This document shows, piece by piece, positions 6,924 to 12,508 of a stretch of DNA of 12,508 bases. Position numbers and translations under genes: made by a program. The first letter of the stretch is position 1, and each line of letters begins with the position of its first letter. The notes under the pieces were generated by a model. The model made no database searches. It saw only the letters and a program-made list of their open reading frames with translations, and was not told the origin of the DNA. Source of the stretch: Alphaproteobacteria bacterium (GTDB lineage: Bacteria; Pseudomonadota; Alphaproteobacteria; UBA8366); assembly GCA_029861675.1 (NCBI GenBank), contig JAOTYV010000120.1, positions 1-12,508 on the forward strand. Direction: 5' to 3'.

Positions 6924-8411
6924 CTACGTCCCAAGCAAGGGCCAATACACAGATGCCGCCACAAGCAGTATGGCAGTGGACATCAAAACCATCCGCCATC
7001 CAACAACCAGGAAATCGGACGTCTTGAGGTACCCTGATGCATAAACAATAGTGCATGCGGGTGTTCCGACAACCGTCAAATAGGCGAAAGCCGAGGACAC
7101 CGCGGTGATAAATCCAATCAGCAACGGGCTTTCGCCCGCGATATCGGCGAGGTTCAGAACCAAGGGTCCGAGCACCGCCACCGCCGCGCCATTCGACATG
7201 GTGTTGGTGACCGCCGTCGTGAGCGCGGACACCGCCACCCATAATCCAATACCCTGATCGGCGCCGAACGGCGAAAGCATGGCGATAAAGCCTTCGGCCA
7301 CCCATTTCGCGGCGCCGGTCTCCTTCATCTGCACCCCGAGCGAGATGACCGCCGCGTACAACAGCACGACGCCCCAGTTGACGCCGGAATTCATGTCTTC
7401 CCAGTTGACCAGACCGGCCACCAGGAAGGCCGCCGCCCCGAGCACCGCGATCGTGCCGAGCCCCAAGGCATCCGAACCGAATATCCATCCAAGCAGGACC
7501 AGGAAGAACAACACGATGGTCGCCCACCCCCGGGTCGTCATCCCGCCTTCTTCCTGAATTTGTGCGCGCAGCTTCACCACCGCACGCGACAGGTCGCGAT
7601 GCTCCGGTCGGAAAGTATGCAGCAAAATCAAGGTGACGAAAGGCAGTTGCAGCAGGAACATGGGATAGGCGTATGCCATCCAGGTCACGTAATCGATCAG
7701 GAATTTGTAGGTATCCGGGTTCGCGGGATCGTAAAAAAACTCGCGCCAATACCCGATCATGATGGCGTTTCGCGCACCGCCCGACGGTGTGCCGATGCCC
7801 GCGATGGAACACCCATAGCTGATGGAAAACAGAATCACCGCCGCCAGCCGGCGCACCTGCCGCGGGTCGTCCGACGTCAGGGTTATCAGCGTCAGGCCCA
7901 CCGGCAGCATCATTGCCGCCACCGTATGCTCGCCGATAAAGGAAGCGAGGATACCGCTGACCGCCGAAATGCCGATACAAATGCGCGATGTTTTCGTGCC
8001 GGTCATGCGGACGATGAAAAAGGCGAGCCGCTTGTCGAGCTTTTGCTTGACCACGGCGACCGCCAGCATCAGGGACCCCATGATGAACAGCACGGAGTCG
8101 TTCATCAGGCTGGTCGCGACGCTGGTAGAATCGAGACCGAGTAAAATGACCTGCCCGACGACGATGAGCAGCGCCACCGTCGGCAACGGCACCGGCTCGG
8201 TCACGAACAGGATCGTCGCCACCACCGACATGGTCAGCACGGTCATGCCCTTTTGCGAAAGACCGTCCGGCGGGGGCAGCGCCATCATGATCGCGCCGAC
8301 CCCCATGGCGATGAAAAACCATCTTCGTTGCCACACATAAAACCCGATGGATTTCATCGTGATGGCAATTACTCGAACCGTGCGCCCCGAATTGGTGGTT
8401 ACTTCCGCCAT
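6924..8411 (-). CDS. SLC13/DASS-family anion transporter
   Basis: This protein (495 residues from the ATG at 8411) is an inner-membrane carrier of the divalent anion:sodium symporter family, which imports di- and tricarboxylates, sulfate or related organic anions. It has about eleven to twelve hydrophobic helices in two inverted repeats. Family landmarks are FIGEHTVAAMMLPVG at 158-172, GIGTPSGGARNAIMIGYW at 205-222, VTNTMSNGAAVAVLGPL at 401-417 and VVGTPACTIVYASG at 447-460. The first Na-site motif, normally SNT, reads GEH here (160-162), and the second reads SNG (406-408), so ion coupling may be altered. A GTG at 8462 would add 17 polar residues; I chose the ATG, although neither start has a strong ribosome binding site. 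It leads a two-gene operon with the stress protein and is divergent from the glyoxalase II-like gene. Confidence 0.9.
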   Translation of the reverse strand: MAEVTTNSGRTVRVIAITMKSIGFYVWQRRWFFIAMGVGAIMMALPPPDGLSQKGMTVLTMSVVATILFVTEPVPLPTVALLIVVGQVILLGLDSTSVATSLMNDSVLFIMGSLMLAVAVVKQKLDKRLAFFIVRMTGTKTSRICIGISAVSGILASFIGEHTVAAMMLPVGLTLITLTSDDPRQVRRLAAVILFSISYGCSIAGIGTPSGGARNAIMIGYWREFFYDPANPDTYKFLIDYVTWMAYAYPMFLLQLPFVTLILLHTFRPEHRDLSRAVVKLRAQIQEEGGMTTRGWATIVLFFLVLLGWIFGSDALGLGTIAVLGAAAFLVAGLVNWEDMNSGVNWGVVLLYAAVISLGVQMKETGAAKWVAEGFIAMLSPFGADQGIGLWVAVSALTTAVTNTMSNGAAVAVLGPLVLNLADIAGESPLLIGFITAVSSAFAYLTVVGTPACTIVYASGYLKTSDFLVVGWRMVLMSTAILLVAASVYWPLLGT

Positions 8412-8529
8412 ATCGCTTTTTTTCTGTCGTTGTGGTCGGAACTCCGAATATGAGATCGGCACTGATTGCGGTTGCGTCTCATTCTAGTGAGATTGCTTCG
8501 ATGGGTGCAAATTGCGCTCGAGCGTCTAT

Positions 8530-8565
8530 TAAGCAGCGTCACCCGCATAAGCAGCGTCACCCGCA
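8530..8565. repeat. Perfect 18-bp tandem direct repeat, two copies
   Basis: The unit TAAGCAGCGTCACCCGCA occurs twice, back to back, at 8530-8547 and 8548-8565, without mismatch. It lies in the divergent gap, 81 bp upstream of the hydrolase ATG. An 18-bp spacing is not a whole number of helical turns (about 1.7), so copies bound by a protein would face different sides of the helix. It could equally be a recent slippage duplication. Confidence 0.85.
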
Positions 8566-8576
8566 CCATATTGTGT

Positions 8577-8587
8577 GATAGACTATC
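8577..8587. promoter_or_regulatory. Perfect 11-bp dyad GATAGACTATC
   Basis: The sequence is symmetric around the central A, and flanking GTG and CAC extend the symmetry with a one-base bulge on the left side. It sits 12 bp after the tandem repeat and 58 bp before the hydrolase ATG, a typical operator position. Confidence 0.4.
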
Positions 8588-8645
8588 CACGGCGTTCGAA
8601 ATAGCGGCGCGCAGTGACACATCAGCATGGACACCGGAGCTTGGA

Positions 8646-9437
8646 ATGATCGTCGAACAGATCTGGACCGACAATGCCTACCGAAATTTCAATTACCTGA
8701 TCGCTTGCCCGGAGACCGGCGAAGCCCTGGCGATCGACCCGCTGGACCATCAGAAATGCCTGGCGCAAGCGAAGGAACGGGGATGGGAGGTGACGCAAAT
8801 TCTCAACACCCATCACCATGGCGACCATATCGGCGGCAACGGCCCGATGGTGGCGGCGACCGGCGCAAAGATCCTGGCCCATGCGGGCGCCAGCGATAAA
8901 ATCCCCAATATGGATGTGGGCCTGGGGAGCGGCGACGTCATCCGCGTCGGTCAGACCGTCGAGCTCGAATGCCTCGACACGCCCGGCCACACCATGAGCC
9001 ATATCTGCCTGCTGTCGCGCACCGACACGCCGGCCCTGTTCTGCGGCGACACGATGTTCAACGCCGGCGCCGGCAATTGTCACAATGGCGGCCATCCGGA
9101 AGCGATGTACGAAACCTTTGCCAATCAGCTCGCCAAACTGCCGGAGCACACCTTGATCTATCCCGGCCACGACTACATCGCGAACAACCTGCAATTTACG
9201 CTCGACCGGGAGCCGGACAACGTCCGCGCCGCCGAGCTGCTGAAATCCGTGGACGGGCAAAATACCGACGACGCGATGGTGTCGACCATGGCGATTGAAA
9301 AGGAAATCAACACCTTTTTCCGGCTGCACAGCCCGACCGTCATCCGCAAGCTGCAGGAGGCTTTCAGCGATATGCCGGAGAAGCCGGACGCCAAGACGGT
9401 GTTCCTGAAGCTCCGGGAATTGCGTAACGAGTGGTAA
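8646..9437 (+). CDS. Glyoxalase II-like metallo-beta-lactamase-fold hydrolase
   Basis: This 263-residue protein matches hydroxyacylglutathione hydrolase (glyoxalase II) in length and layout. The binuclear metal ligands are visible: H56, H58, D60 and H61 in THHHGDH, H115 in DTPGHTMSH, D135 in CGDTMF and H175 in YPGHDY. The C-terminal helical domain contains the EINTFFRLHSP segment, like the ENPFLR element of the family. Glyoxalase II hydrolyses S-D-lactoylglutathione and related thioesters in the cytoplasm. The glutathione-contact loop, usually GCGR/K-FxEG, reads GAGNCHNGG at about 141-149, so the thioester substrate may differ. The start ATG at 8646 has GGAG 6 nt upstream. It heads a rightward cluster, with 16 bp to the next gene. 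A housekeeping glyoxalase role is the alternative to a pathway-specific thioesterase. Confidence 0.92.
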   Translation: MIVEQIWTDNAYRNFNYLIACPETGEALAIDPLDHQKCLAQAKERGWEVTQILNTHHHGDHIGGNGPMVAATGAKILAHAGASDKIPNMDVGLGSGDVIRVGQTVELECLDTPGHTMSHICLLSRTDTPALFCGDTMFNAGAGNCHNGGHPEAMYETFANQLAKLPEHTLIYPGHDYIANNLQFTLDREPDNVRAAELLKSVDGQNTDDAMVSTMAIEKEINTFFRLHSPTVIRKLQEAFSDMPEKPDAKTVFLKLRELRNEW

Positions 9438-9453
9438 GGCGCCGCTCAATACG

Positions 9454-10581
9454 ATGACGATCTCGAACCAGCGTAACCTGTTCGATATTCCGGATGGGCT
9501 CAGCTACCTCAACTGCGCGCAGCAATCGCCGCTGCTGAACGCGGTGTGCCGCGCCGGCGAAACCGGCGTCTCGCTCAAGGCGCACCCCTGGACCGATTTC
9601 CGCACGCAAGCGGCGGCCGACGCGGAAACCGCGCGCGATCTGTTCGCCCGGCTGATCGGCGCGACCGGGGACGACATCGCAATCATCCCGGCGACCAGCT
9701 ACGGCGTCGCTGTCGCCGCGGCAAACCTGCCAATCGACCGTGGCCGGAACATCGTCGTCACCCAGGATCAGTTCCCGTCCGACTATTACGCCTGGCGGCA
9801 CCTCGCCGAACAATCGGGCGCCGAGTTGGTGACGGTAAGCCGGCCGGCTGACGGCGATTGGACCGATGCGGTGCTGGCGGCAATCGGCGAAGACACCGCC
9901 ATCGTCTCCGCACCGCCCTGCCACTGGACCGACGGCGGTGCGATCGATCTGAACGCGGTCGGCGCGCGCTGCCGCGACGTGGGCAGCGCCTTCGTCATCG
10001 ACGCGACCCAGGCGGCCGGCGCCATGCCGCTCGACGTGGCGGCGCTGCAACCGGATTTCCTCGTCAGCTCCGCCTACAAATGGCTGCTCTGCCCCTACAC
10101 GCTGGGTTTCCTGTACGCCGCCCCGCACCGCCAGCAGGGCCAGCCCATCGAATGGCACGAATGGGCGGTCTCGGCGATGGAGGCGCCGTCTAGCCAAACC
10201 GATGGAAAGGCACGCGGCGCGCGGCGCTACGACATGGGCGAGCGCAACAACCCGATCAATCTCAAGATGGCGCTCGCCGCCCTCGAACAACTGCTCGATT
10301 GGGGCCCGGAGACTATCGCCGCGACGGTGAAACACCTGACCGACAAGATCGCCGACGGCGCAACGGGGCGCGGTTTCAGCGTACCGCCCGCGGCGCACCG
10401 GGTGAGCCACATCATCGGCCTGCGCCGCCCGGAGGCCTGGCCGGCGGACATCATCGAGCGCCTCGCCGCCGACAATGTCTATGTCAGTCAGCGCGGCGAC
10501 TCGCTCCGGGTCAGCCCGCATGTGTTCAACGACGCCAGCGACATAGATCGATTTTTCGCCGCGCTGGACCGCGCGCTCTAA
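9454..10581 (+). CDS. Class V aminotransferase-fold PLP-dependent enzyme (copy 2)
   Basis: This 375-residue protein is a second fold-type I, class V PLP enzyme. Visible elements are LSYLNCAQQSPLL near the N-terminus, PATSYGVAVAAANL (PLP phosphate region, about 79-92), FVIDATQAAGAMPLDV with D183, and SSAYKWLLCPYTLGFLY with K209 as the presumed Schiff-base lysine. RRYDMGERNNP follows, and the C-terminal domain ends in YVSQRGDSLRVSPHVFND, with the arginine expected to bind the substrate carboxylate. It lies 16 bp after the hydrolase and is probably cotranscribed. The upstream AAGG overlaps the previous stop and is rather far from the ATG, so initiation may depend on coupling. As with the other class V enzyme, desulfurase, epimerase, lyase and transaminase activities are all possible. 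Confidence 0.92.
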   Translation: MTISNQRNLFDIPDGLSYLNCAQQSPLLNAVCRAGETGVSLKAHPWTDFRTQAAADAETARDLFARLIGATGDDIAIIPATSYGVAVAAANLPIDRGRNIVVTQDQFPSDYYAWRHLAEQSGAELVTVSRPADGDWTDAVLAAIGEDTAIVSAPPCHWTDGGAIDLNAVGARCRDVGSAFVIDATQAAGAMPLDVAALQPDFLVSSAYKWLLCPYTLGFLYAAPHRQQGQPIEWHEWAVSAMEAPSSQTDGKARGARRYDMGERNNPINLKMALAALEQLLDWGPETIAATVKHLTDKIADGATGRGFSVPPAAHRVSHIIGLRRPEAWPADIIERLAADNVYVSQRGDSLRVSPHVFNDASDIDRFFAALDRAL

Positions 10582-10596
10582 AACCTTACAGCGGAA

Positions 10597-10610
10597 GGGA
10601 TGACAATCCC
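10597..10610 (+). other. Short stem-loop in the intercistronic gap
   Basis: GGGAT and ATCCC form a perfect 5-bp stem with a GACA loop in the 78-bp gap between the second PLP enzyme and the decarboxylase-like gene. No T-run follows, so it is not a standard intrinsic terminator. It may mark an mRNA processing or attenuation point, or mean nothing. Confidence 0.3.
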
Positions 10611-10659
10611 GCGCCCGCGCACTACCGTTCCCGGAATTCGTCGAACGCCGGAGCGCACC

Positions 10660-11652
10660 ATGTCCAACATTCCCATCACGATCGCCGCGGGCGATTACGA
10701 CCGCACCCGCCCGATCAAGGACGGACGGGTTCCGGTCGATGGGTGCGACATCACCTATCTGACCATGGAGCCGGAAGAGCTGTTCTTTCGCGCGATCCGG
10801 TACGAGGAATTCGATGTCTGCGAGTTGTCGCTCAGCAGCTACATCATGCAAGCCTCGAAGGGGAAGACGGGCTATACCGCAATTCCGGTTTTCCTGTCCC
10901 GCGCGTTCCGTCATTCGGGATTTTATATTCGCACCGACCGGGGGATCGACGGTCCCGCCGACCTCAAGGGCAAGCTGGTCGGCATGCCGGAATACCAGAT
11001 GACCGCCTGCGTCTGGCAACGCGGCTTCCTGAAGGACGAACACGGCATCGAGGCGTCGGACATTCACTGGCGCAGCGGCGGACAGGAGACGCCGGGCCGC
11101 GAGGAACGCGCGCCGATCACCCTGCCGCCCGACATCGACCTGCAACGTATTCCGAACGACAAGACCCTCGCCGGCATGCTGGAAAGCGGCGAACTGGACG
11201 CGTTGATGCTGCCGCGCGCGCCATCCTGCTTCGTGAATGGCGCGCCGAATGTCGGCCGGCTGTTCCCCGACTACCGCGCCGCCGAACAGGCGTACTACAA
11301 GAAATCCGGCCTGCACCCGTTGATGCACATGGTCGCCGTGAAGAAATCCCTGGTCGAGAAATATCCGTGGCTGCCGGCCAATCTGTACAAGGCGTTCCGG
11401 CAGGCCAAGGATCTGGCGGTCGCCGATCTCGAACGCATCACCGCGCTGCCGCTCGTGCTGCCCTGGGTCGGCGCGGAATTGGCGGCGACCCGCGCGGTGC
11501 TCGGCGAGGATTTCTGGCCCTATGGCGTCGCGGAGAACGAGAAGGAGCTGCACGCGCTGATGCGCTATCAGATCGAGCAGGGCCTGACCGACACGGAACA
11601 ACGGCTCGAAGATTTGTTCGCGCCCACCACCTTCGCCACCGCGGTCGTCTGA
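10660..11652 (+). CDS. 4,5-dihydroxyphthalate decarboxylase-like protein (type 2 periplasmic-binding fold)
   Basis: This 330-residue protein resembles 4,5-dihydroxyphthalate decarboxylase, an enzyme built on the type 2 solute-binding-protein fold, and its many relatives annotated as ABC substrate-binding proteins. Family features are ITIAAGDYDRTRPI at the N-terminus, FDVCELSLSSYIM at 51-63, RHSGFYIRTDRGI at 84-96, GKLVGMPEYQMTA at 104-116, LHPLMHMVAVKKS at 218-230 and FWPYGVAENEKEL at 285-297. There is no signal peptide or lipobox, so it should be cytoplasmic, which favours an enzyme over a transport protein. The ATG at 10660 has GGAG 6 nt upstream; the in-frame ATG at 10600 lies in a non-conserved stretch. 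The CoxL-like gene follows by 7 bp. A decarboxylase acting on an aromatic or unsaturated dicarboxylic acid is the favoured reading, but the true substrate is unknown. Confidence 0.9.
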   Translation: MSNIPITIAAGDYDRTRPIKDGRVPVDGCDITYLTMEPEELFFRAIRYEEFDVCELSLSSYIMQASKGKTGYTAIPVFLSRAFRHSGFYIRTDRGIDGPADLKGKLVGMPEYQMTACVWQRGFLKDEHGIEASDIHWRSGGQETPGREERAPITLPPDIDLQRIPNDKTLAGMLESGELDALMLPRAPSCFVNGAPNVGRLFPDYRAAEQAYYKKSGLHPLMHMVAVKKSLVEKYPWLPANLYKAFRQAKDLAVADLERITALPLVLPWVGAELAATRAVLGEDFWPYGVAENEKELHALMRYQIEQGLTDTEQRLEDLFAPTTFATAVV

Positions 11653-11659
11653 CCGGCGC

Positions 11660-12496
11660 ATGTTCGGCGAACGCGTCAAACGGATCGAGGATCCGGCCCT
11701 GTTGCGCGGCGAATCGATCTTCGCCGACGACATCGAGTATCCGGATCTGCTGCACGCCTGCTTCCTGCGCAGCCCGCACGGGCATGCAAAAATCACAGGC
11801 ATCGACAGCACGGCAGCGCTGGCAATGGACGGCGTGCACGCGGTCTTTACCTTCGCCGATCTGGCGCCCCATGTGACCAGCGAGCGCATCCCCTGCGCCA
11901 TGCCGAGCGCGGCGATCCGGCACACGGTCGAGCCCTTCATCCTCGCCAAGGACGAGGTTTGCCATGTGGGCGAGCCGGTTGCCGTCGTGCTCGCCGACGA
12001 CCGCTACACCGCCGAGGACGCCATCGAATACATCGTCGTCGACTACGCACCGCTGCCCGCGGTGGCGGACGCCCGCGCCGCCCTGCTGCCCGACGCGCCG
12101 CCGGTACGCTCGGACGTCCCGGACAACCGGGTCGCCGAGTTCACCCAATCCTTCGGCGACGCGGACGCGGCGTTCCGTTCCGCCGACCACGTGGTCACGG
12201 AAAAAATCTGGCTCCACAAGGGCGGTGGGCACGCGATCGAATGCCGCGGCCTCGTCGCGCGGTATGACGCGGCGGACGACCTGCTGACGGTTTGGGACGG
12301 CACGCAGATGCCCCATCGCATCCACGGCATCCTGGTCGAGCTGCTCGGCTGCGGCGAACGGCAGGTGCGCATAGCGCCGCCAGCGGTCGGCGGCGGGTTC
12401 GGTCCGAAATTCGTCTTCTATCAAGAAGAAATCGTCGTCCCGCTGGCCGCCAAGCTGCTGCGCCGGCCGGTCAAATGGATCGAGGACCGGCGCTAA
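11660..12496 (+). CDS. CoxL-like molybdopterin-binding subunit, cut short by TAA after 278 codons
   Basis: The frame encodes the N-terminal third of a second xanthine dehydrogenase-family large subunit: ERVKRIEDPALLRGES, FLRSPHGHAKI, the HVGEPVAVVLADDRYTAEDA substrate-domain segment, GTQMPHRIHGIL, VGGGFGPKF at about 243-251 and RPVKWIEDRR at the end. Full-length members have roughly 770 residues, and the missing part would carry the rest of the cofactor pocket and the catalytic Glu. The stop at 12494-12496 falls exactly where the family normally continues EDRRE-, and GAA to TAA is a single base change. Only 12 bases follow (CGT GTC ACC ACG, no further stop), so I cannot tell whether the frame resumes. 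It may be a nonsense mutation, a base error near a sequence end, or a true pseudogene. It starts 7 bp after the decarboxylase-like stop, with no clear ribosome binding site, suggesting coupling. Confidence 0.82.
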   Translation: MFGERVKRIEDPALLRGESIFADDIEYPDLLHACFLRSPHGHAKITGIDSTAALAMDGVHAVFTFADLAPHVTSERIPCAMPSAAIRHTVEPFILAKDEVCHVGEPVAVVLADDRYTAEDAIEYIVVDYAPLPAVADARAALLPDAPPVRSDVPDNRVAEFTQSFGDADAAFRSADHVVTEKIWLHKGGGHAIECRGLVARYDAADDLLTVWDGTQMPHRIHGILVELLGCGERQVRIAPPAVGGGFGPKFVFYQEEIVVPLAAKLLRRPVKWIEDRR

Positions 12497-12508
12497 CGTG
12501 TCACCACG

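Larger units (their letters stand above)
8412..8645. promoter_or_regulatory. Divergent intergenic region with dense repeats
   Basis: This 234-bp gap between the divergent transporter and hydrolase starts is the longest non-coding stretch in the window. It holds, in order, an inverted repeat TCTCA/TGAGA around a 6-nt centre (8477-8492), a perfect palindrome CGCTCGAGCG (8515-8524), an 18-bp tandem repeat (8530-8565) and a perfect dyad GATAGACTATC (8577-8587). The frame across it in the rightward direction is open, but the implied 60-residue extension of the hydrolase has no family resemblance. I read the stretch as control DNA for both directions. Confidence 0.5.

Noticed and set aside
5965..8334. 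Single 789-codon leftward frame that would fuse a long N-terminal part to the stress protein
   Set aside because: The N-terminal ~475 codons are an out-of-frame reading of the SLC13 gene (low-complexity, no hydrophobic pattern). The stress protein has its own strong ribosome binding site and ATG at 6906, so no fusion exists.
8530..8565. CRISPR array or VNTR
   Set aside because: Only two adjacent copies without spacers, in an intergenic gap; too few for either call.
8466..8645. 60-codon N-terminal extension of the glyoxalase II-like protein
   Set aside because: It runs through the repeat-rich gap, has no family counterpart, and the ATG at 8646 has a good GGAG site at the right distance.
9364..11949. 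Leftward open frame of 861 codons
   Set aside because: It is antisense across four well-supported genes; the length is explained by high GC and codon bias of the sense genes.
1..12508. Mobile element, integrase, att site or defence system
   Set aside because: No transposase, integrase, tRNA, toxin-antitoxin or nuclease genes and no terminal inverted repeats were seen. Composition looks uniform across the window.

Overview
This window is GC-rich bacterial DNA, tightly packed with genes, with strong G/C third-position bias. The gene families are CoxL-like molybdenum hydroxylase subunits, a 4,5-dihydroxyphthalate decarboxylase-like protein, EamA and SLC13 transporters, and stand-alone class V PLP enzymes. 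Together they fit a metabolically versatile Pseudomonadota member, most likely an alphaproteobacterium; this assignment is inference from style and gene content. There are no rRNA, tRNA, phage, transposon or CRISPR signals, and no recognisable regulator gene. I see nine main genes, most of them metabolic or transport, plus one truncated gene at the right edge.

Left part (1-5960). A CoxL-like (xanthine dehydrogenase family) molybdopterin subunit runs leftward off the window. A 131-bp divergent gap with an imperfect dyad separates it from a rightward acetolactate-synthase-like thiamine-diphosphate enzyme. A class V PLP-dependent enzyme converges on that gene with only 6 bp between the stops. 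Divergent from the PLP gene, across 163 bp, lies an EamA/DMT-family exporter starting at GTG.

Middle (5965-8411). A leftward two-gene operon encodes an SLC13/DASS-type anion transporter followed 17 bp later by a tandem universal stress protein with a strong ribosome binding site. The transporter's first sodium-site motif is not canonical, and the stress protein has an insertion in its first domain. The 234-bp divergent gap at 8412-8645 holds a perfect 18-bp tandem repeat and three short dyads. It is the best regulatory candidate in the window.

Right part (8646-12508). A rightward cluster encodes a glyoxalase II-like metallo-beta-lactamase hydrolase, a second class V PLP-dependent enzyme, a 4,5-dihydroxyphthalate decarboxylase-like protein and a second CoxL-like subunit. 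The last reading frame hits a TAA after 278 codons, immediately after a conserved EDRR motif, where the family normally continues for hundreds of residues. This is 12 bases from the window end.

The two flanks look like two versions of one theme: a CoxL-like hydroxylase subunit plus a class V PLP enzyme plus a carbon-carbon bond-cleaving or carboligating enzyme (ThDP-type on the left, decarboxylase-like on the right). They are separated by transport genes. A plausible reading is a catabolic island for an organic acid or N-heterocyclic/aromatic substrate: uptake by SLC13, hydroxylation by the molybdenum enzyme, transamination or C-N/C-S lyase chemistry by the PLP enzymes, decarboxylation, and thioester hydrolysis. 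The substrate cannot be deduced from the sequence.
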